NCBI RefSeq assembly: GCF_017916275.1 | Contig: NZ_JAFMST010000006.1 | Location: 62,001-126,000 of the forward strand | DNA length: 64,000 nt | Reading direction: 5' to 3' | Source: Rubellimicrobium arenae | Lineage (GTDB): Bacteria > Pseudomonadota > Alphaproteobacteria > Rhodobacterales > Rhodobacteraceae | Shown: positions 13,241-22,433 of the stretch, piece after piece | Numbering within the stretch: position 1 is the first letter of the stretch | How the letters are laid out: each line of letters opens with the position of its first letter | The notes under the pieces: generated by a model | Databases searched by the model: none | Seen by the model: the letters and a program-made list of their open reading frames with translations, nothing else | Told to the model about the DNA's origin: nothing | Made by a program: the position numbers and the translations under genes

Positions 13241-14458
13241 TTGGCGCCCAAGATATCGCCCCTGGCGCCCGCACGTTTTCCGGACCTCCCCGTTATCGGG
13301 GGGGTCCGTTTCGCCTCTGCCGCCGCCGGCGTCCGCTACAGCGGGCGCACGGACGTGATGCTGGCTGTCTTGGACGATGCCGTCGTGGCCGGGACCTTCA
13401 CCAGGTCGGCCACCCGCTCTGCAGCCGTCCGTGACTGCGAGAGCAAGATGGCACAGACTGACAGCAGGCCCGCAGCCTTCCTTGTCAATTCAGGCAACTC
13501 CAACGCCTTTACGGGCCGTCGTGGCGAAGAGGCTGTGCAGGCGATCTGCCATGCAGCCTCTGAAGCGCTCGGCCTGCCTGCGAAGCGGATCTTCACCTCC
13601 TCGACCGGGGTGATCGGAGAACCTCTGCCCTGGGAGAAGGTGGCCCAAGCGGTCCCTGCCCTTCGCGATGCGTTGGACCCAAACGGGATCGACGCCGCGG
13701 CCAAGGCAATCATGACCACCGACACGTTCCCCAAGGGCGCCAGCGCCGAGGTCGTTCTGCCGGGCGGGACGGTGCGGATCGCAGGCATCGCCAAGGGGTC
13801 GGGCATGATCGCGCCGGACATGGCGACGATGCTCGTCTATGTCTTCACTGACGCGCGGCTCGATCAGGCGGAATTGCAGGCAATCACGTCATCCGCCTGC
13901 GACAGGACGTTCAACCGGATCACGGTGGACAGTGATACGTCCACTTCGGACACCCTTCTCGTGGCTGCGACCAGCGCCTCAGGGGTGGACGTTGCTGGGC
14001 ATCCAGAGTTTGCCCAAGCGCTGGAGAAGGTGTTCCTCGATCTGGCGCTCCAGGTGGTCAGGGATGGTGAAGGCGCACAGAAACTCGTGGAGGTCCGCAT
14101 CACCGGCGCGGCGGACGAAACGGACGCCCATCTCGTCGGCATGGCGATCGCCAACTCCCCCCTGGTGAAGACGGCCGTGGCTGGCGAGGATGCCAATTGG
14201 GGGCGCATCGTCATGGCGGTCGGAAAGTCGGGAGCACAGGCGGACCGGGACCGACTGTCGATCCGCTTTGGCGACATCACCGTCGCCAAGGATGGTTTCC
14301 GGGCCCCCGACTATTCGGAGGAAGCGGCTTCGGCCTACATGAAGAGGTCCGAGTTGGTCATCGGCGTGGACCTGGGCCTTGGTTCGGGTGAAGCCACGGT
14401 GTGGACCTGTGATCTGACCCACGGGTACATCGATATCAACGCCGACTACCGGTCGTGA
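13241..14458 (+). CDS. argJ: bifunctional glutamate N-acetyltransferase/ornithine acetyltransferase ArgJ
   Basis: ArgJ transfers acetyl from N-acetylornithine to glutamate, closing the cyclic arginine pathway; some members also use acetyl-CoA. The precursor cleaves itself before a Thr nucleophile: KGSGMIAPDMATML is present with T196. Other landmarks are NSGNSNAFTG and GEDANWGRI. The protein has 405 residues. The start is a TTG at 13241, two bases after the ppiC stop and preceded by GAGG at a 6-base distance; the resulting start MAPKISPLAPARFPDLP aligns with family starts. argG, a later pathway gene, is at 40.4 kb. Confidence 0.95.
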   Translation: MAPKISPLAPARFPDLPVIGGVRFASAAAGVRYSGRTDVMLAVLDDAVVAGTFTRSATRSAAVRDCESKMAQTDSRPAAFLVNSGNSNAFTGRRGEEAVQAICHAASEALGLPAKRIFTSSTGVIGEPLPWEKVAQAVPALRDALDPNGIDAAAKAIMTTDTFPKGASAEVVLPGGTVRIAGIAKGSGMIAPDMATMLVYVFTDARLDQAELQAITSSACDRTFNRITVDSDTSTSDTLLVAATSASGVDVAGHPEFAQALEKVFLDLALQVVRDGEGAQKLVEVRITGAADETDAHLVGMAIANSPLVKTAVAGEDANWGRIVMAVGKSGAQADRDRLSIRFGDITVAKDGFRAPDYSEEAASAYMKRSELVIGVDLGLGSGEATVWTCDLTHGYIDINADYRS

Positions 14459-14868
14459 CCGGCACGGCGAAACCCATCGTGCTCGTGGCGGCCGTCGCTT
14501 TGATCGATGCCGACGGCCGCGTCCTTCTGGCACAACGTCCCGAAGGCAAGACCATGGCGGGACTTTGGGAGTTTCCGGGCGGCAAGGTCGAACCCGGAGA
14601 AACCCCCGAGGCGGCCCTGATTCGTGAGCTGCGCGAGGAACTTGGCATCGACACCCACGCATCCTGCCTCGCCCCACTGACCTTCGCAAGTCACGCCTAT
14701 GAGGCGTTCCATCTTCTGATGCCGCTGTTCGTGTGTCGCCGCTGGCAAGGCACGCCGCAGCCCCAGGAAGGACAGGTCCTCAATTGGGTGCGGCCAACAG
14801 ACCTGCGGAGCTATCCGATGCCGCCGGCCGACATACCTCTTGTTCCCGTACTCCGCGACTGGTTGTAG
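14455..14868 (+). CDS. mutT: 8-oxo-dGTP diphosphatase MutT
   Basis: A Nudix hydrolase that removes 8-oxo-dGTP from the nucleotide pool and prevents A-to-C transversions. The Nudix box runs about residues 42-64, from GGKVEPGET to RELREELG. The strand LLAQRPEGKTMAGLWEFPGG is characteristic of MutT rather than other Nudix enzymes. It has 137 residues. The start is a GTG overlapping the argJ stop by 4 bases (GTGA), so translation is coupled. mutS in this window acts against related errors. The assignment to MutT specificity is by motif similarity. Confidence 0.9.
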   Translation: MTGTAKPIVLVAAVALIDADGRVLLAQRPEGKTMAGLWEFPGGKVEPGETPEAALIRELREELGIDTHASCLAPLTFASHAYEAFHLLMPLFVCRRWQGTPQPQEGQVLNWVRPTDLRSYPMPPADIPLVPVLRDWL

Positions 14869-14919
14869 AACTTCTGTGACACTCTCCTAAAGTTGAGCGT
14901 TTTCTCGGCAGAATTAGTG

Positions 14920-14939
14920 CATAGTTAACTTATACTATG
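14920..14939. promoter_or_regulatory. 20-bp interrupted palindrome upstream of a small ORF
   Basis: CATAGT-N8-ACTATG is a perfect 6-bp inverted repeat with an 8-base spacer. It overlaps a -10-like TATACT (14931-14936), for which I see no good -35, as expected if an activator or repressor binds here. The 60 bases 14881-14940 contain only 23 G/C, far below the surroundings. Confidence 0.3.
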
Positions 14940-14978
14940 GCAGCTTGATGACAGCCGGTTCGGCGGGAGGGAGAGCAG

Positions 14979-15125
14979 ATGCTGCGCACGATCCAGATTG
15001 GGACCTGCGTTTCGGTCCAAGGTTTTTTCGTCCGTCAACTCGACGACGGTCGTGTTGTGGTCCGTGTCGATGACAAGACCTACAAGGGGTTCCCCATAGA
15101 ACGGCCCCTGCCCCGAGCCGCCTGA
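14979..15125 (+). CDS. small hypothetical protein, 48 residues
   Basis: The ORF starts MLRTIQIGTCVSVQGFFVR and continues with a short basic, strand-rich sequence (DGRVVVRVDDKTYKGFPIERP). Support: an ATG preceded by a strong purine-rich ribosome binding site (GGGAGGGAGAG, 14965-14975), an AT-rich promoter-like region with a palindrome just upstream, balanced amino-acid composition unlike chance ORFs here, and placement in a 0.7-kb gap otherwise without genes. The alternating Val/Arg pattern suggests a small beta-barrel or OB/SH3-like fold, but this is inference. No membrane segment or signal peptide is visible. I have a vague impression of similar short proteins in Rhodobacterales but cannot confirm it. 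Confidence 0.5.
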   Translation: MLRTIQIGTCVSVQGFFVRQLDDGRVVVRVDDKTYKGFPIERPLPRAA

Positions 15126-15500
15126 GCTTGTCATCCGGCTGTCCGGGATGCCCGTGCCGAAAGGTGTGGGCACTGGGCCAAGAGCCACCGGAGTGTTGAG
15201 GTTCTTGGCCCGGAGCGCAGAGAACAACGTGCTTGGGCGCGTGTTCTCAGGTGCCGTAGATTTAGTCCGGTAGATGGTCGGGGCAAGATCCTCCGACTGA
15301 TACTGCCAGTCCAGCCGCCCAAGGCGTCGAGCTACGTGGGCGGTAGGACCTGGGTCAGGGCGTGCGGGCGTAAGTCCTAAACGCCGATGTCGGCGATCTG
15401 AGGACTCAACCCGAAGCGCTAGGTCCGACCGACGGGCCTCTCGCGGCTCAGGTTATCCAGAAGACCGCGGCCTTCAAGCTGACTACCCATAAGTCTGATG
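15126..15500. other. unassigned intergenic region rich in inverted repeats
   Basis: No convincing ORF. Perfect inverted repeats include GGGCCAAGA/TCTTGGCCC (15175-15183 and 15203-15211), GAGAACA/TGTTCTC (15220-15226 and 15242-15248), CCGCCCA/TGGGCGG (15315-15321 and 15337-15343) and the tight CGCCGA-TG-TCGGCG (15382-15395). Together they suggest a structured RNA or decayed sequence. I looked for RNase P, tmRNA and SRP RNA signature sequences and did not find them. Confidence 0.35.
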
Positions 15501-15535
15501 AAGAAAGGGGAGTTGGCTCAGCCAACTCCCCTCAA
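15501..15535 (-). terminator. rho-independent terminator of infB
   Basis: AGGGGAGTTGGC (15506-15517) and GCCAACTCCCCT (15521-15532) form a perfect 12-bp stem with a 3-base loop. On the minus strand it is followed by TTCTTC, after the infB stop at 15566. Confidence 0.75.
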
Positions 15536-15565
15536 CTTTGGTGTTCCTGGGCAGGATGATGGACG

Positions 15566-18091
15566 TCAGAGCGTCCGTTCCACCGTCTCGCGCTCGAAGA
15601 TCTCGATGATGTCGCCTTGGCGAACGTCGTCGTAGTTCTCGAAGGCCATCCCGCATTCCTGGCCCGACTGGACCTCGTTGACCTGGTCCTTGAAGCGCTG
15701 CAGCGTCTTGAGCGTGCCTTCGTGGATGACCACGTTGTCCCGCAGCAGACGAACGCCCGCCGACTTGCGCGCCACGCCTTCGGTGACAAGACAGCCCGCG
15801 ACCTTGCCCACGCCCGAGACCTTGAAGACCTCGAGGATGCGCGCGTAGCCGATGAACCGTTCGCGCACCTCGGCCTTGAGAAGGCCAGACGCCGCGGCTT
15901 TGATGTCGTCCACCAGGTCGTAGATGATCGAGTAGTAGCGGATCTCCACGCCCTTCTGGCTGGCCGCCGACCGCGCCGGCGCGTTGGCACGGACGTTGAA
16001 GCCGATGACCGGCGCCTTGGACGCTTCGGCCAGGCCCACGTCGGATTCGGTGATCGCACCGACCCCGGAATGGAGCACGCGAACGCGCACCTCCTCGTTG
16101 CCGACCTTCTCAAGCGCCTGTGCAATGGCCTCGGCCGAGCCCTGCACGTCCGCCTTCACCACCACCGGCAGTTCGGCCACGTCCTTGTCGGCCTTGGCAC
16201 GCGCCATGAGCTGTTCCAGCGTGGTCGCCGCACCCGCAGCCGCCCGCTTGTCGCGGGTGACCTTCTCACGGTAGTCGGCGATCTCGCGGGCTTGGCTCTC
16301 GGTTTCAACGACGTTGAGGACGTCGCCAGCCTCGGGCGTGCCGTTGAGGCCGAGGACCTCCACCGGGACCGACGGGCCGGCTTCGTTGACCGTCTCGCCC
16401 TTGTCGTTGATGAGCGCGCGGACCTTGCCCCACTTCTCGCCCACGACGAAGATGTCGCCTTTCCGAAGGGTGCCGTTCTGCACGAGCACCGTCGCGACCG
16501 GACCGCGACCGACATCGAGCTTGGCCTCGATCACAGCGCCCATGGCGGGACGTTCGGGATTCGCCCGCAATTCCAGGATCTCGGCCTGGAGCGCAATGGC
16601 CTCGAGCAGGTTGTCGAGCCCCTGCCCCGTCTTGGCCGAAACCTCCACGTCCTGCACGTCGCCCGACATCGCCTCGACCACGACCTCGTGCTGCAGCAGG
16701 TCCGTGCGGACCTTTTGCGGATCGGCGTCGTACTTGTCGATCTTGTTGATCGCCACAATCATCGGGACCTTGGCGGCCTTGGCGTGATTGATGGCCTCGA
16801 CTGTCTGCGGCATCACGGCGTCGTCCGCTGCCACCACCAGCACCACAATGTCCGTCACCTGCGCGCCGCGGGCCCGCATGGAGGTGAAGGCCGCGTGGCC
16901 GGGGGTGTCGAGGAAGGTCAGGATCGAGCCGGAGTCGGTCTTCACCTGGTAGGCGCCGATATGCTGCGTGATGCCGCCGGCTTCGCCGGACACCACGTTG
17001 GCGTGACGGATCGCGTCCAAGAGCGAGGTCTTGCCGTGGTCGACGTGGCCCATGATGGTCACGATCGGTGGACGCGGCTTGAGCTGCTCCGGCGCGTCGG
17101 CGACGGTATCGATCGCGTGCTCCACGTCGGCATCCGACACGCGCACCACACGATGCCCGAACTCGTCGATGATGAGTTCGGCGGTGTCGGCATCCAGAGT
17201 CTGGTTCTGGGTCGCCATGATGCCATTGCGCATCAGCGCCTTGATGACGTCGGCCACGCGCTCGGCCATGCGGTTGGCCAGCTCGGCGACCGTGATCGCC
17301 TCGGGAAGCTGGACGTCACGCACGATCTTCTCACGGGCGTCATGGCCGCCCATGGCCTTGGCGCGCGCACGTTCCTGCTTGCGGCGCATCGCTGCCATGG
17401 AGCGCTGGCGATCGCCATCGCCCAGGGCCTGCGTCAGGGTGAGCTTGCCACCACGACGCTCCTCGGTTTCCCGGGCGGGCTTCGCCTTGGTTTCCTTCGC
17501 CGGGCCACGGCTGTCGCCCTTCTCGCGATCGGGCTTGCGGGCCTGCAGCGCGGCGCGGCGGTCCTCCTCGGTCGGCGCAGGACCGGTTTGGGCCGGCGCA
17601 CGCGCCGGCGTGGCGACCGCAGCGGCCTGGGCGGCGGCCTTGCGTTCGGCGATGAGGCGCTTGCGCTCCTCCTCGGCGGCGGCGGCCCGTGCGGCCTCCT
17701 CGCGCTCGCGCTCCTCGCGCTCGCGGGCCTCGATCTCGGCGCGCTTACGGGCGCGCTCCTCTTCGCGGGCGGCTTCCTCGACGGCGCGGCGGGCCGCGTC
17801 CTCCGCCTCGCGGGCGCGAGCGGCGGCCAGCGCCTTCATGCGCCGTTCCAGCTCGGCGTCCGAGATGCCGGCCGGGCGCTTCGAGGGATCGCCCAGGATC
17901 GCGCTGGCGCGCGTGGCGGTTCCCGCCGGCGCCGGCGCGGCGGCCGGCGGCGTTGCCACCACCCGCTTGCGTGCCTTGGTCTCGACCACGACGTTCTTGG
18001 TCCGGCCATGCGAGAAGCTTTGCTTCACGTTGCCGGGACGGGAGCCGGGGGTACGAAGTCCAAGGGGTTTCTTGTCGCCGGTATCGTTCAT
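15566..18091 (-). CDS. infB: translation initiation factor IF-2
   Basis: IF-2 is the GTPase that positions initiator fMet-tRNA on the 30S subunit and promotes subunit joining. The first ~250 residues are a charged, low-complexity region rich in Ala/Arg/Glu, with a start ([26 protein letters not shown]) typical of alphaproteobacterial IF-2. The GTPase domain has GHVDHGKT (about residue 347), DTPGHAAF and NKID; domains II, III and the fMet-tRNA-binding C1/C2 domains follow. Total 841 residues. It ends the rimP-nusA-ylxR-infB operon; rbfA, often next in other groups, is not downstream, where a strong terminator ends the unit. Confidence 0.98.
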   Translation of the reverse strand: MNDTGDKKPLGLRTPGSRPGNVKQSFSHGRTKNVVVETKARKRVVATPPAAAPAPAGTATRASAILGDPSKRPAGISDAELERRMKALAAARAREAEDAARRAVEEAAREEERARKRAEIEAREREEREREEAARAAAAEEERKRLIAERKAAAQAAAVATPARAPAQTGPAPTEEDRRAALQARKPDREKGDSRGPAKETKAKPARETEERRGGKLTLTQALGDGDRQRSMAAMRRKQERARAKAMGGHDAREKIVRDVQLPEAITVAELANRMAERVADVIKALMRNGIMATQNQTLDADTAELIIDEFGHRVVRVSDADVEHAIDTVADAPEQLKPRPPIVTIMGHVDHGKTSLLDAIRHANVVSGEAGGITQHIGAYQVKTDSGSILTFLDTPGHAAFTSMRARGAQVTDIVVLVVAADDAVMPQTVEAINHAKAAKVPMIVAINKIDKYDADPQKVRTDLLQHEVVVEAMSGDVQDVEVSAKTGQGLDNLLEAIALQAEILELRANPERPAMGAVIEAKLDVGRGPVATVLVQNGTLRKGDIFVVGEKWGKVRALINDKGETVNEAGPSVPVEVLGLNGTPEAGDVLNVVETESQAREIADYREKVTRDKRAAAGAATTLEQLMARAKADKDVAELPVVVKADVQGSAEAIAQALEKVGNEEVRVRVLHSGVGAITESDVGLAEASKAPVIGFNVRANAPARSAASQKGVEIRYYSIIYDLVDDIKAAASGLLKAEVRERFIGYARILEVFKVSGVGKVAGCLVTEGVARKSAGVRLLRDNVVIHEGTLKTLQRFKDQVNEVQSGQECGMAFENYDDVRQGDIIEIFERETVERTL

Positions 18092-18107
18092 GAAGGGTAT
18101 CTAATCC

Positions 18108-18749
18108 TCAGGGAGCGGCGCGGTCGCCGCCTTCCAGTTCTCTTAGGCCACGGAGTTTCGCGGCCTCCTCTACAACACGGTCGGCCAAGGCGCCAGACGC
18201 CAATGCCGCATGAATCACGGTTGGGCGACCAAAAGCCTGCCCCAGTTCCTCACTGGTGAGGCAACCGAAGTAGCGCGCGCCTTCGGGCGTCCAAAGCTTG
18301 GCCTTGCCCCGCTCGGAGCCGTCAGAGGCCTGAAGCAGGACGCGGATGTGGGCCCATGATTTCTTTCCGAGACCTTCGCCCGCAAGAGCCAGGGCCTCCT
18401 TGACCTTCTCGAAGCCCGCAATGGCGAGCCCCGCCTTCCGAGCGAGCGACACCAGGTCGATGACGCGATGCGCGAGCTGACGCTCGACTTCGTCGGCTAG
18501 ACCTTCGGGTACGGTGACGGGAGCCTTTGCCGCGCGGGCGAACTGACCCTTCCTCGCTTGCTCCAATATGGGGCGCGAGGCGGTCACATACAGCCCCCGT
18601 CCGGGAAGTTTTCCGGAAATATCCGGCACCACCGCATTGTCGGGTCCCACGACGAAACGCACGAGGCCCGACTTGGGCCCCGTTTCGTTCGTGACGAGGC
18701 AGCGCCGTTCCGGCTCCTCGCGTTCCACTTTGGCTCCGCCTCGCGTCAT
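18108..18749 (-). CDS. ylxR: RNA-binding protein: YlxR (DUF448) domain plus L7Ae-like domain
   Basis: The protein has an N-terminal YlxR domain (about residues 12-90: ERRCLVTNETGPKSGLVRFVVGPDNAVVPDISGKLPGRG cited in part, the RRC and LPGRG positions being diagnostic) and a C-terminal L7Ae/YbxF-like domain (VSLARKAGLAIAGFEKV, about 125-160). Fusion of the two is common in alphaproteobacteria. YlxR homologues have been linked to RNA binding and RNase P modulation; the exact role is unsettled. The ATG at 18749 gives 213 residues; an upstream extension is Arg-rich and lies in nusA. It sits between nusA and infB. A hairpin spans the nusA stop just upstream and could affect its translation. Confidence 0.88.
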   Translation of the reverse strand: MTRGGAKVEREEPERRCLVTNETGPKSGLVRFVVGPDNAVVPDISGKLPGRGLYVTASRPILEQARKGQFARAAKAPVTVPEGLADEVERQLAHRVIDLVSLARKAGLAIAGFEKVKEALALAGEGLGKKSWAHIRVLLQASDGSERGKAKLWTPEGARYFGCLTSEELGQAFGRPTVIHAALASGALADRVVEEAAKLRGLRELEGGDRAAP

Positions 18750-18768
18750 CGCGGCGATCCGGAGGAGG

Positions 18769-20367
18769 TCAGACCTCCTCCGCCTCCTCTTGGCTGGCCT
18801 GATCGATCTCGTCCGGGTCCACCCAGCCAAGAGCCACGCGCGCCGACATGACCATGTCCCGGGCTTCTTCCAGGCCCAGATCGAACTTTTCGAGGATGCC
18901 GGTGTCCTTGACGCGTTGGCCGTCCTGCTCCGTCCAGCCGCCGGCCAGTTCCCAGTCGGCCAGGGTTGCGAAGTCCTCGAGCGTCTTCACGCCGTCCTGG
19001 GCCAGCGCCTCGATCATCGGCGGCGTAAGGCCCGGGAAGTTGATGAGGGCTTCCTCGACACCGAGGGCGCGGGCGCGGTCCAGGATCTTCTTGCGCTCGG
19101 CTTCGATGTAGTCGCGGGCGCGGGCCTGAAGCTCCTCGGCGGTCGACTCGTCCACGCCATCGATCGCCAGGAGATCCTCCTGATCCACGTAGGCCACTTC
19201 CTCAAGCGTCCGGAAACCTTCCGCAACGAGGAGCTGGGCGAAGAACTCGTCCAGGTCCAGCGCCTGCACGAAGAGCTTGGTGCGCTCGTCGAACTCCTTC
19301 TGACGGCGCTGGCTTTCCTGCTCCTCGGTGAGGATGTCGATGTCGAGGCCAGTGAGCTGGGACGCCAGGCGCACGTTCTGTCCGCGCCGTCCGATGGCCA
19401 GCGAGAGCTGCTCCTCGGGGACCACGACCTCGATCCGCTCGGCCTCGTCGTCGAGCACGACCTTGGAAACCTCGGCCGGTTGCAGCGCGTTCACGAGGAA
19501 GGTCGGGACGTCCTCGTTCCAGGGGATGATGTCGATCTTCTCGCCCTGGAGCTCATTGACGACAGCCTGCACGCGCGAGCCCCTCATGCCGACGCAGGCG
19601 CCGACGGGGTCGATGGAGTTGTCGTAGGAGATGACGGCGATCTTGGCGCGCGAACCGGGATCGCGGGCCACGGCCTTGATCTCGATGACGCCCTCGTAGA
19701 TTTCGGGCACTTCCATCTTGAACAGCTCGGCCATGAAGCGCGGATCGGTCCGGCTCAGGAAGATCTGCGGGCCGCGCGGCTCGCGGCGCACATCCTTCAC
19801 ATAGGCGCGGATGCGGTCGCCCGGACGGTAGGCCTCGCGCCCGATCTTTTCGTTGCGGCGAAGGATCGCCTCGCCGGCGCCGACGTCCACGACGACATTG
19901 CCGTACTCCTCGCGCTTGACGGTGGCGTTGATAATCGAGCCGACGCGGTCCTTGAACTCCTCAAACTGACGGTCGCGCTCGGCCTCGCGGACCTTCTGGA
20001 GGATGACCTGCTTGGCGGATTGCGCGGCGATGCGGCCGAGGTCCACGGGCGGAACCTCGTCGACGATCTCGTCACCGATCTTGGGCTCGGGGAGGTACTG
20101 CTTCGCCTGCTGGACGGTCAGCTGCGCCTGATAGTTCTCGACGGCGTCGTCCTCGACCACGGTCCGGACCCGGGTGAAGGTCGCACGGCCGGTCTTGCGG
20201 TCGATCTTGACGCGGATGTCCATCTCGGCGCCGTAGCGGGACTTCGCGGCACGGGCGAGCGACTCCTCCATGGCTTCCACCACGAGGCCGGGATCGATCA
20301 TCTTCTCCCGGGCGACCGCCTCGGCGGTCTGGAGAAGCTCCAGCTGGTTCGCGGAGGTGATGGCCAT
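18769..20367 (-). CDS. nusA: transcription termination/antitermination factor NusA
   Basis: NusA binds RNA polymerase and modulates pausing, Rho-dependent and intrinsic termination, and rRNA antitermination. Seen here: the N-terminal polymerase-binding domain ([22 protein letters not shown]), an S1 domain near residues 135-200, two KH domains ([16 protein letters not shown] and [14 protein letters not shown]), and a C-terminal region with helix-hairpin-helix repeats and an acidic tail. Length is 532 residues. Its ATG overlaps the rimP stop by one base (TGATG). Rho, its functional partner, is also in this window at 57.8 kb. Confidence 0.98.
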   Translation of the reverse strand: MAITSANQLELLQTAEAVAREKMIDPGLVVEAMEESLARAAKSRYGAEMDIRVKIDRKTGRATFTRVRTVVEDDAVENYQAQLTVQQAKQYLPEPKIGDEIVDEVPPVDLGRIAAQSAKQVILQKVREAERDRQFEEFKDRVGSIINATVKREEYGNVVVDVGAGEAILRRNEKIGREAYRPGDRIRAYVKDVRREPRGPQIFLSRTDPRFMAELFKMEVPEIYEGVIEIKAVARDPGSRAKIAVISYDNSIDPVGACVGMRGSRVQAVVNELQGEKIDIIPWNEDVPTFLVNALQPAEVSKVVLDDEAERIEVVVPEEQLSLAIGRRGQNVRLASQLTGLDIDILTEEQESQRRQKEFDERTKLFVQALDLDEFFAQLLVAEGFRTLEEVAYVDQEDLLAIDGVDESTAEELQARARDYIEAERKKILDRARALGVEEALINFPGLTPPMIEALAQDGVKTLEDFATLADWELAGGWTEQDGQRVKDTGILEKFDLGLEEARDMVMSARVALGWVDPDEIDQASQEEAEEV

Positions 20368-20987
20368 CAGTGTTTCTCCTCTTGATTCGGGGCGGGAGCA
20401 TCAGCTTCATCCTCCCCGTCGATGATGGTTTCGACGGCGTCGAACTGGGCCTCGTCGATCTCGCCCCGGTCGCGGCGGCCGCGCAGCGTTTCGCGGATCA
20501 GATCGTCGGTCAGCACGAGCTTGGCGTCGGCGATCCAGTCGAACTTGAGCCCGATGGTCACGTGCTCGGCCCCTTGCTCGATCTCGAGCAGCACCTCGTC
20601 GCCTTCGGTGCCCTGGAGCGTGCCCTTGAAGCGCTTCCGATTGTCCACGGGCTCGGACAGCTCCAGCTTGGCCTCGTGCCCGGCCCAGGCCTCGAAGTCC
20701 TTGAGGCGGGTCAGGGGACGGTCGATGCCGGGCGAGGACACCTCGAGCGTGTAGGCGTCCGAGATCGGATCCTCGACATCAAGCACGGCCGACACGGCGG
20801 TCGAAAGACGGGCGCAGTCGTCCACCTCCATGGTGCCGTCGGCACGCTGGGCCATGATCTGGAGGGTGGGGTGCTGGCCGCTCATGAGGCGCAGGCGCAC
20901 GAGTTCCAGGCCCATGTCGGAAGCCACGGGCTCCACGATCTGGGCGAGGCGTTTGTCGATGGCGGTCTTGGCGATAAGGTCGGACAT
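20367..20987 (-). CDS. rimP: ribosome maturation factor RimP
   Basis: RimP acts in 30S subunit assembly. The N-terminal alpha/beta domain includes [16 protein letters not shown] and the central [10 protein letters not shown], the most conserved stretch of the family; a C-terminal Sm-like barrel follows (about residues 95-160). An acidic tail (about residues 170-206, [17 protein letters not shown] at the end) extends it beyond the ~150 residues of E. coli RimP; this tail is something I associate with alphaproteobacteria. It is the first gene of the rimP-nusA-ylxR-infB operon, and translation is coupled to nusA. Confidence 0.95.
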   Translation of the reverse strand: MSDLIAKTAIDKRLAQIVEPVASDMGLELVRLRLMSGQHPTLQIMAQRADGTMEVDDCARLSTAVSAVLDVEDPISDAYTLEVSSPGIDRPLTRLKDFEAWAGHEAKLELSEPVDNRKRFKGTLQGTEGDEVLLEIEQGAEHVTIGLKFDWIADAKLVLTDDLIRETLRGRRDRGEIDEAQFDAVETIIDGEDEADAPAPNQEEKH

Positions 20988-21088
20988 GGTGTTCAGGCAG
21001 TCCCAGAAACGGAAAAACGGGCGCGCGGCCCGTCGATAGTCTGCCGGTGGGCGCCGGGGGTGGAGACCGGCGCGCCGCTGTCAAGGGG

Positions 21089-21118
21089 CATATAGGCGGA
21101 TGCGGTGGCCGATGCAAG
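21089..21118 (-). promoter_or_regulatory. predicted promoter of the rimP-nusA-ylxR-infB operon
   Basis: On the minus strand CTTG (21118-21115), 18 bases, CCTATATG (21096-21089). This matches the CTTG-N18-CYTAT heat-shock pattern exactly, and equally reads as a sigma-70 promoter TTGCAT-N17-TATATG. It lies between the rimP start and the end of the upstream gene. Confidence 0.55.
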
Positions 21119-21122
21119 GGAT

Positions 21123-22433
21123 TTAGGCGAACCACCAGCGTTCGGCCAGCCGCCCGCCGTCCAAGGGCGCCAAAGGGGACACGGCGGCGTGATGGGCCAG
21201 ACCGGGGGCGTGCAGCGTCACGGCAGGAATATGGGCCGCCACGACCACGGGCGCGCGCTCGGCGCAGAGGACCTGTGCCGCGGCATAATGGGCTGCCCGC
21301 TCGGGGCCTTCGGTCACGCGGGCCGCAGCCAGGTGGCGGAGCAGGGTAGGATCGCCGTTCAGGGCGGACCAGGGACCGGACAGGGCACGCCGGAAGGTCG
21401 CCTCCTCGGTCGGTGATCCCTCCCAGGCGGACAGAATGGGGCTCAGGCCGCCCAGCGATGCGGCCGGGTCCGGGGCAGGGACGGAAAGGAGCGCCAGGGC
21501 CGGATGGAGCGGCCCCAGCGGATGGTCGGCGGCCGGTTCGCCACTCCAGTCCGCCGCAATCGCAGCCCGGTCGAGCGCATGACGCAGGTGGCCCGACAGC
21601 GCAGGGTCGGCACCGGCCGGGAGCCGGGCATGAAGCTGACGGTTGCCCTGAACGGCCGTGGCCGGAAACCCTGCGGCGAGGGCCTCCCTCAGGAGATCGG
21701 GAGGCAGCGGATCGACGACATCCACATCGCCGGCCAGAAGAGCCTCGAGCCGCTGGAGCGGGGCGGGCAGGGACACTGCCTCCACGGCCTCGAACCAGCC
21801 GGCCTGGCCGTCCTTCCAATGGGAGGCGACGCGGTCGAGCCGGAGAAGGCCAGGGGCCTGCCGGTCCGAGACCCGGTAAAGGCCTGTCCCGGTCCCGTCG
21901 AGAGTGCCTTCGGGGCCGATGATCAGATGCGGGTCCGCCAGAAGGAGCGGGAAGTCGGGGTCTCCCTCGGGCAGCGTGACCCGCAACGCATGCGGGCCCT
22001 GCGCCTCGAGCGACGTCACATGCGCGAGAAGGCCGCCAAGGTGCCTGGCCAAGGAGGCCAGCACATCGGACGAGCGGACGTCCCGGCCATCATGGAACAG
22101 GGCATCCCGGCGCAACGTGATGTGCCAGAGCCGGGCGTCCGGGGTGGCCTCCCACGCCTGGGCCAGCTCACCGACCAGTTCACCGGTGGCGCGGATCTCG
22201 GTCAGGGTCTCGTGAACCGCTCCCTGCGCAAGCACGGCCGGAGCGCCGGTCCAGTCATGCCGGGGCAGGGCGCCTGCCAAGCCGATCCGCAACGTGCCCG
22301 TGCGCGTGCGGGCCTGAAGGGGCACCCCGCTCGCCGCCAGCACGCCGGCCAGCACGCCCGCGCCCAGCAGGCCGCGCCGGCTCACCCGGGAGTCGAGGCG
22401 GCGCAGCGGCGGGGCAGGGCGGCGGCGGATCAT
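21123..22433 (-). CDS. ABC transporter substrate-binding protein, peptide/nickel family 5
   Basis: A periplasmic family-5 solute-binding protein, the type that captures oligopeptides, dipeptides or similar ligands. The N-terminus has a twin-arginine motif (SRRGLLGAG, R19-R20) and hydrophobic stretch, indicating Tat export. Landmarks include LVGELAQAWEATPDARLWHITLRRDALFHDG in pieces (the W-x-i-tLR-F-hdG pattern), RVTLPEGDPDFPLLLAD and GTGLYRV. Length 436 residues, somewhat short for the ~500-530 typical. No permease or ATPase gene lies nearby, so it is an orphan that must work with a transporter elsewhere or in another role. Its start overlaps the pip stop by one base. Confidence 0.8.
   Translation of the reverse strand: MIRRRPAPPLRRLDSRVSRRGLLGAGVLAGVLAASGVPLQARTRTGTLRIGLAGALPRHDWTGAPAVLAQGAVHETLTEIRATGELVGELAQAWEATPDARLWHITLRRDALFHDGRDVRSSDVLASLARHLGGLLAHVTSLEAQGPHALRVTLPEGDPDFPLLLADPHLIIGPEGTLDGTGTGLYRVSDRQAPGLLRLDRVASHWKDGQAGWFEAVEAVSLPAPLQRLEALLAGDVDVVDPLPPDLLREALAAGFPATAVQGNRQLHARLPAGADPALSGHLRHALDRAAIAADWSGEPAADHPLGPLHPALALLSVPAPDPAASLGGLSPILSAWEGSPTEEATFRRALSGPWSALNGDPTLLRHLAAARVTEGPERAAHYAAAQVLCAERAPVVVAAHIPAVTLHAPGLAHHAAVSPLAPLDGGRLAERWWFA

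Noticed and set aside
14925-15227. A 100-residue minus-strand frame in the mutT-infB gap.
   Set aside because: It lies opposite the better-supported 48-residue ORF and has no clear ribosome binding site.
15126-15500. tmRNA, RNase P RNA or SRP RNA gene in the mutT-infB gap.
   Set aside because: The conserved core sequences of these RNAs were not found on either strand.
15617-18259. An 880-codon plus-strand open frame opposite infB.
   Set aside because: Mirror of the infB coding sequence; composition is biased and no domain is visible.
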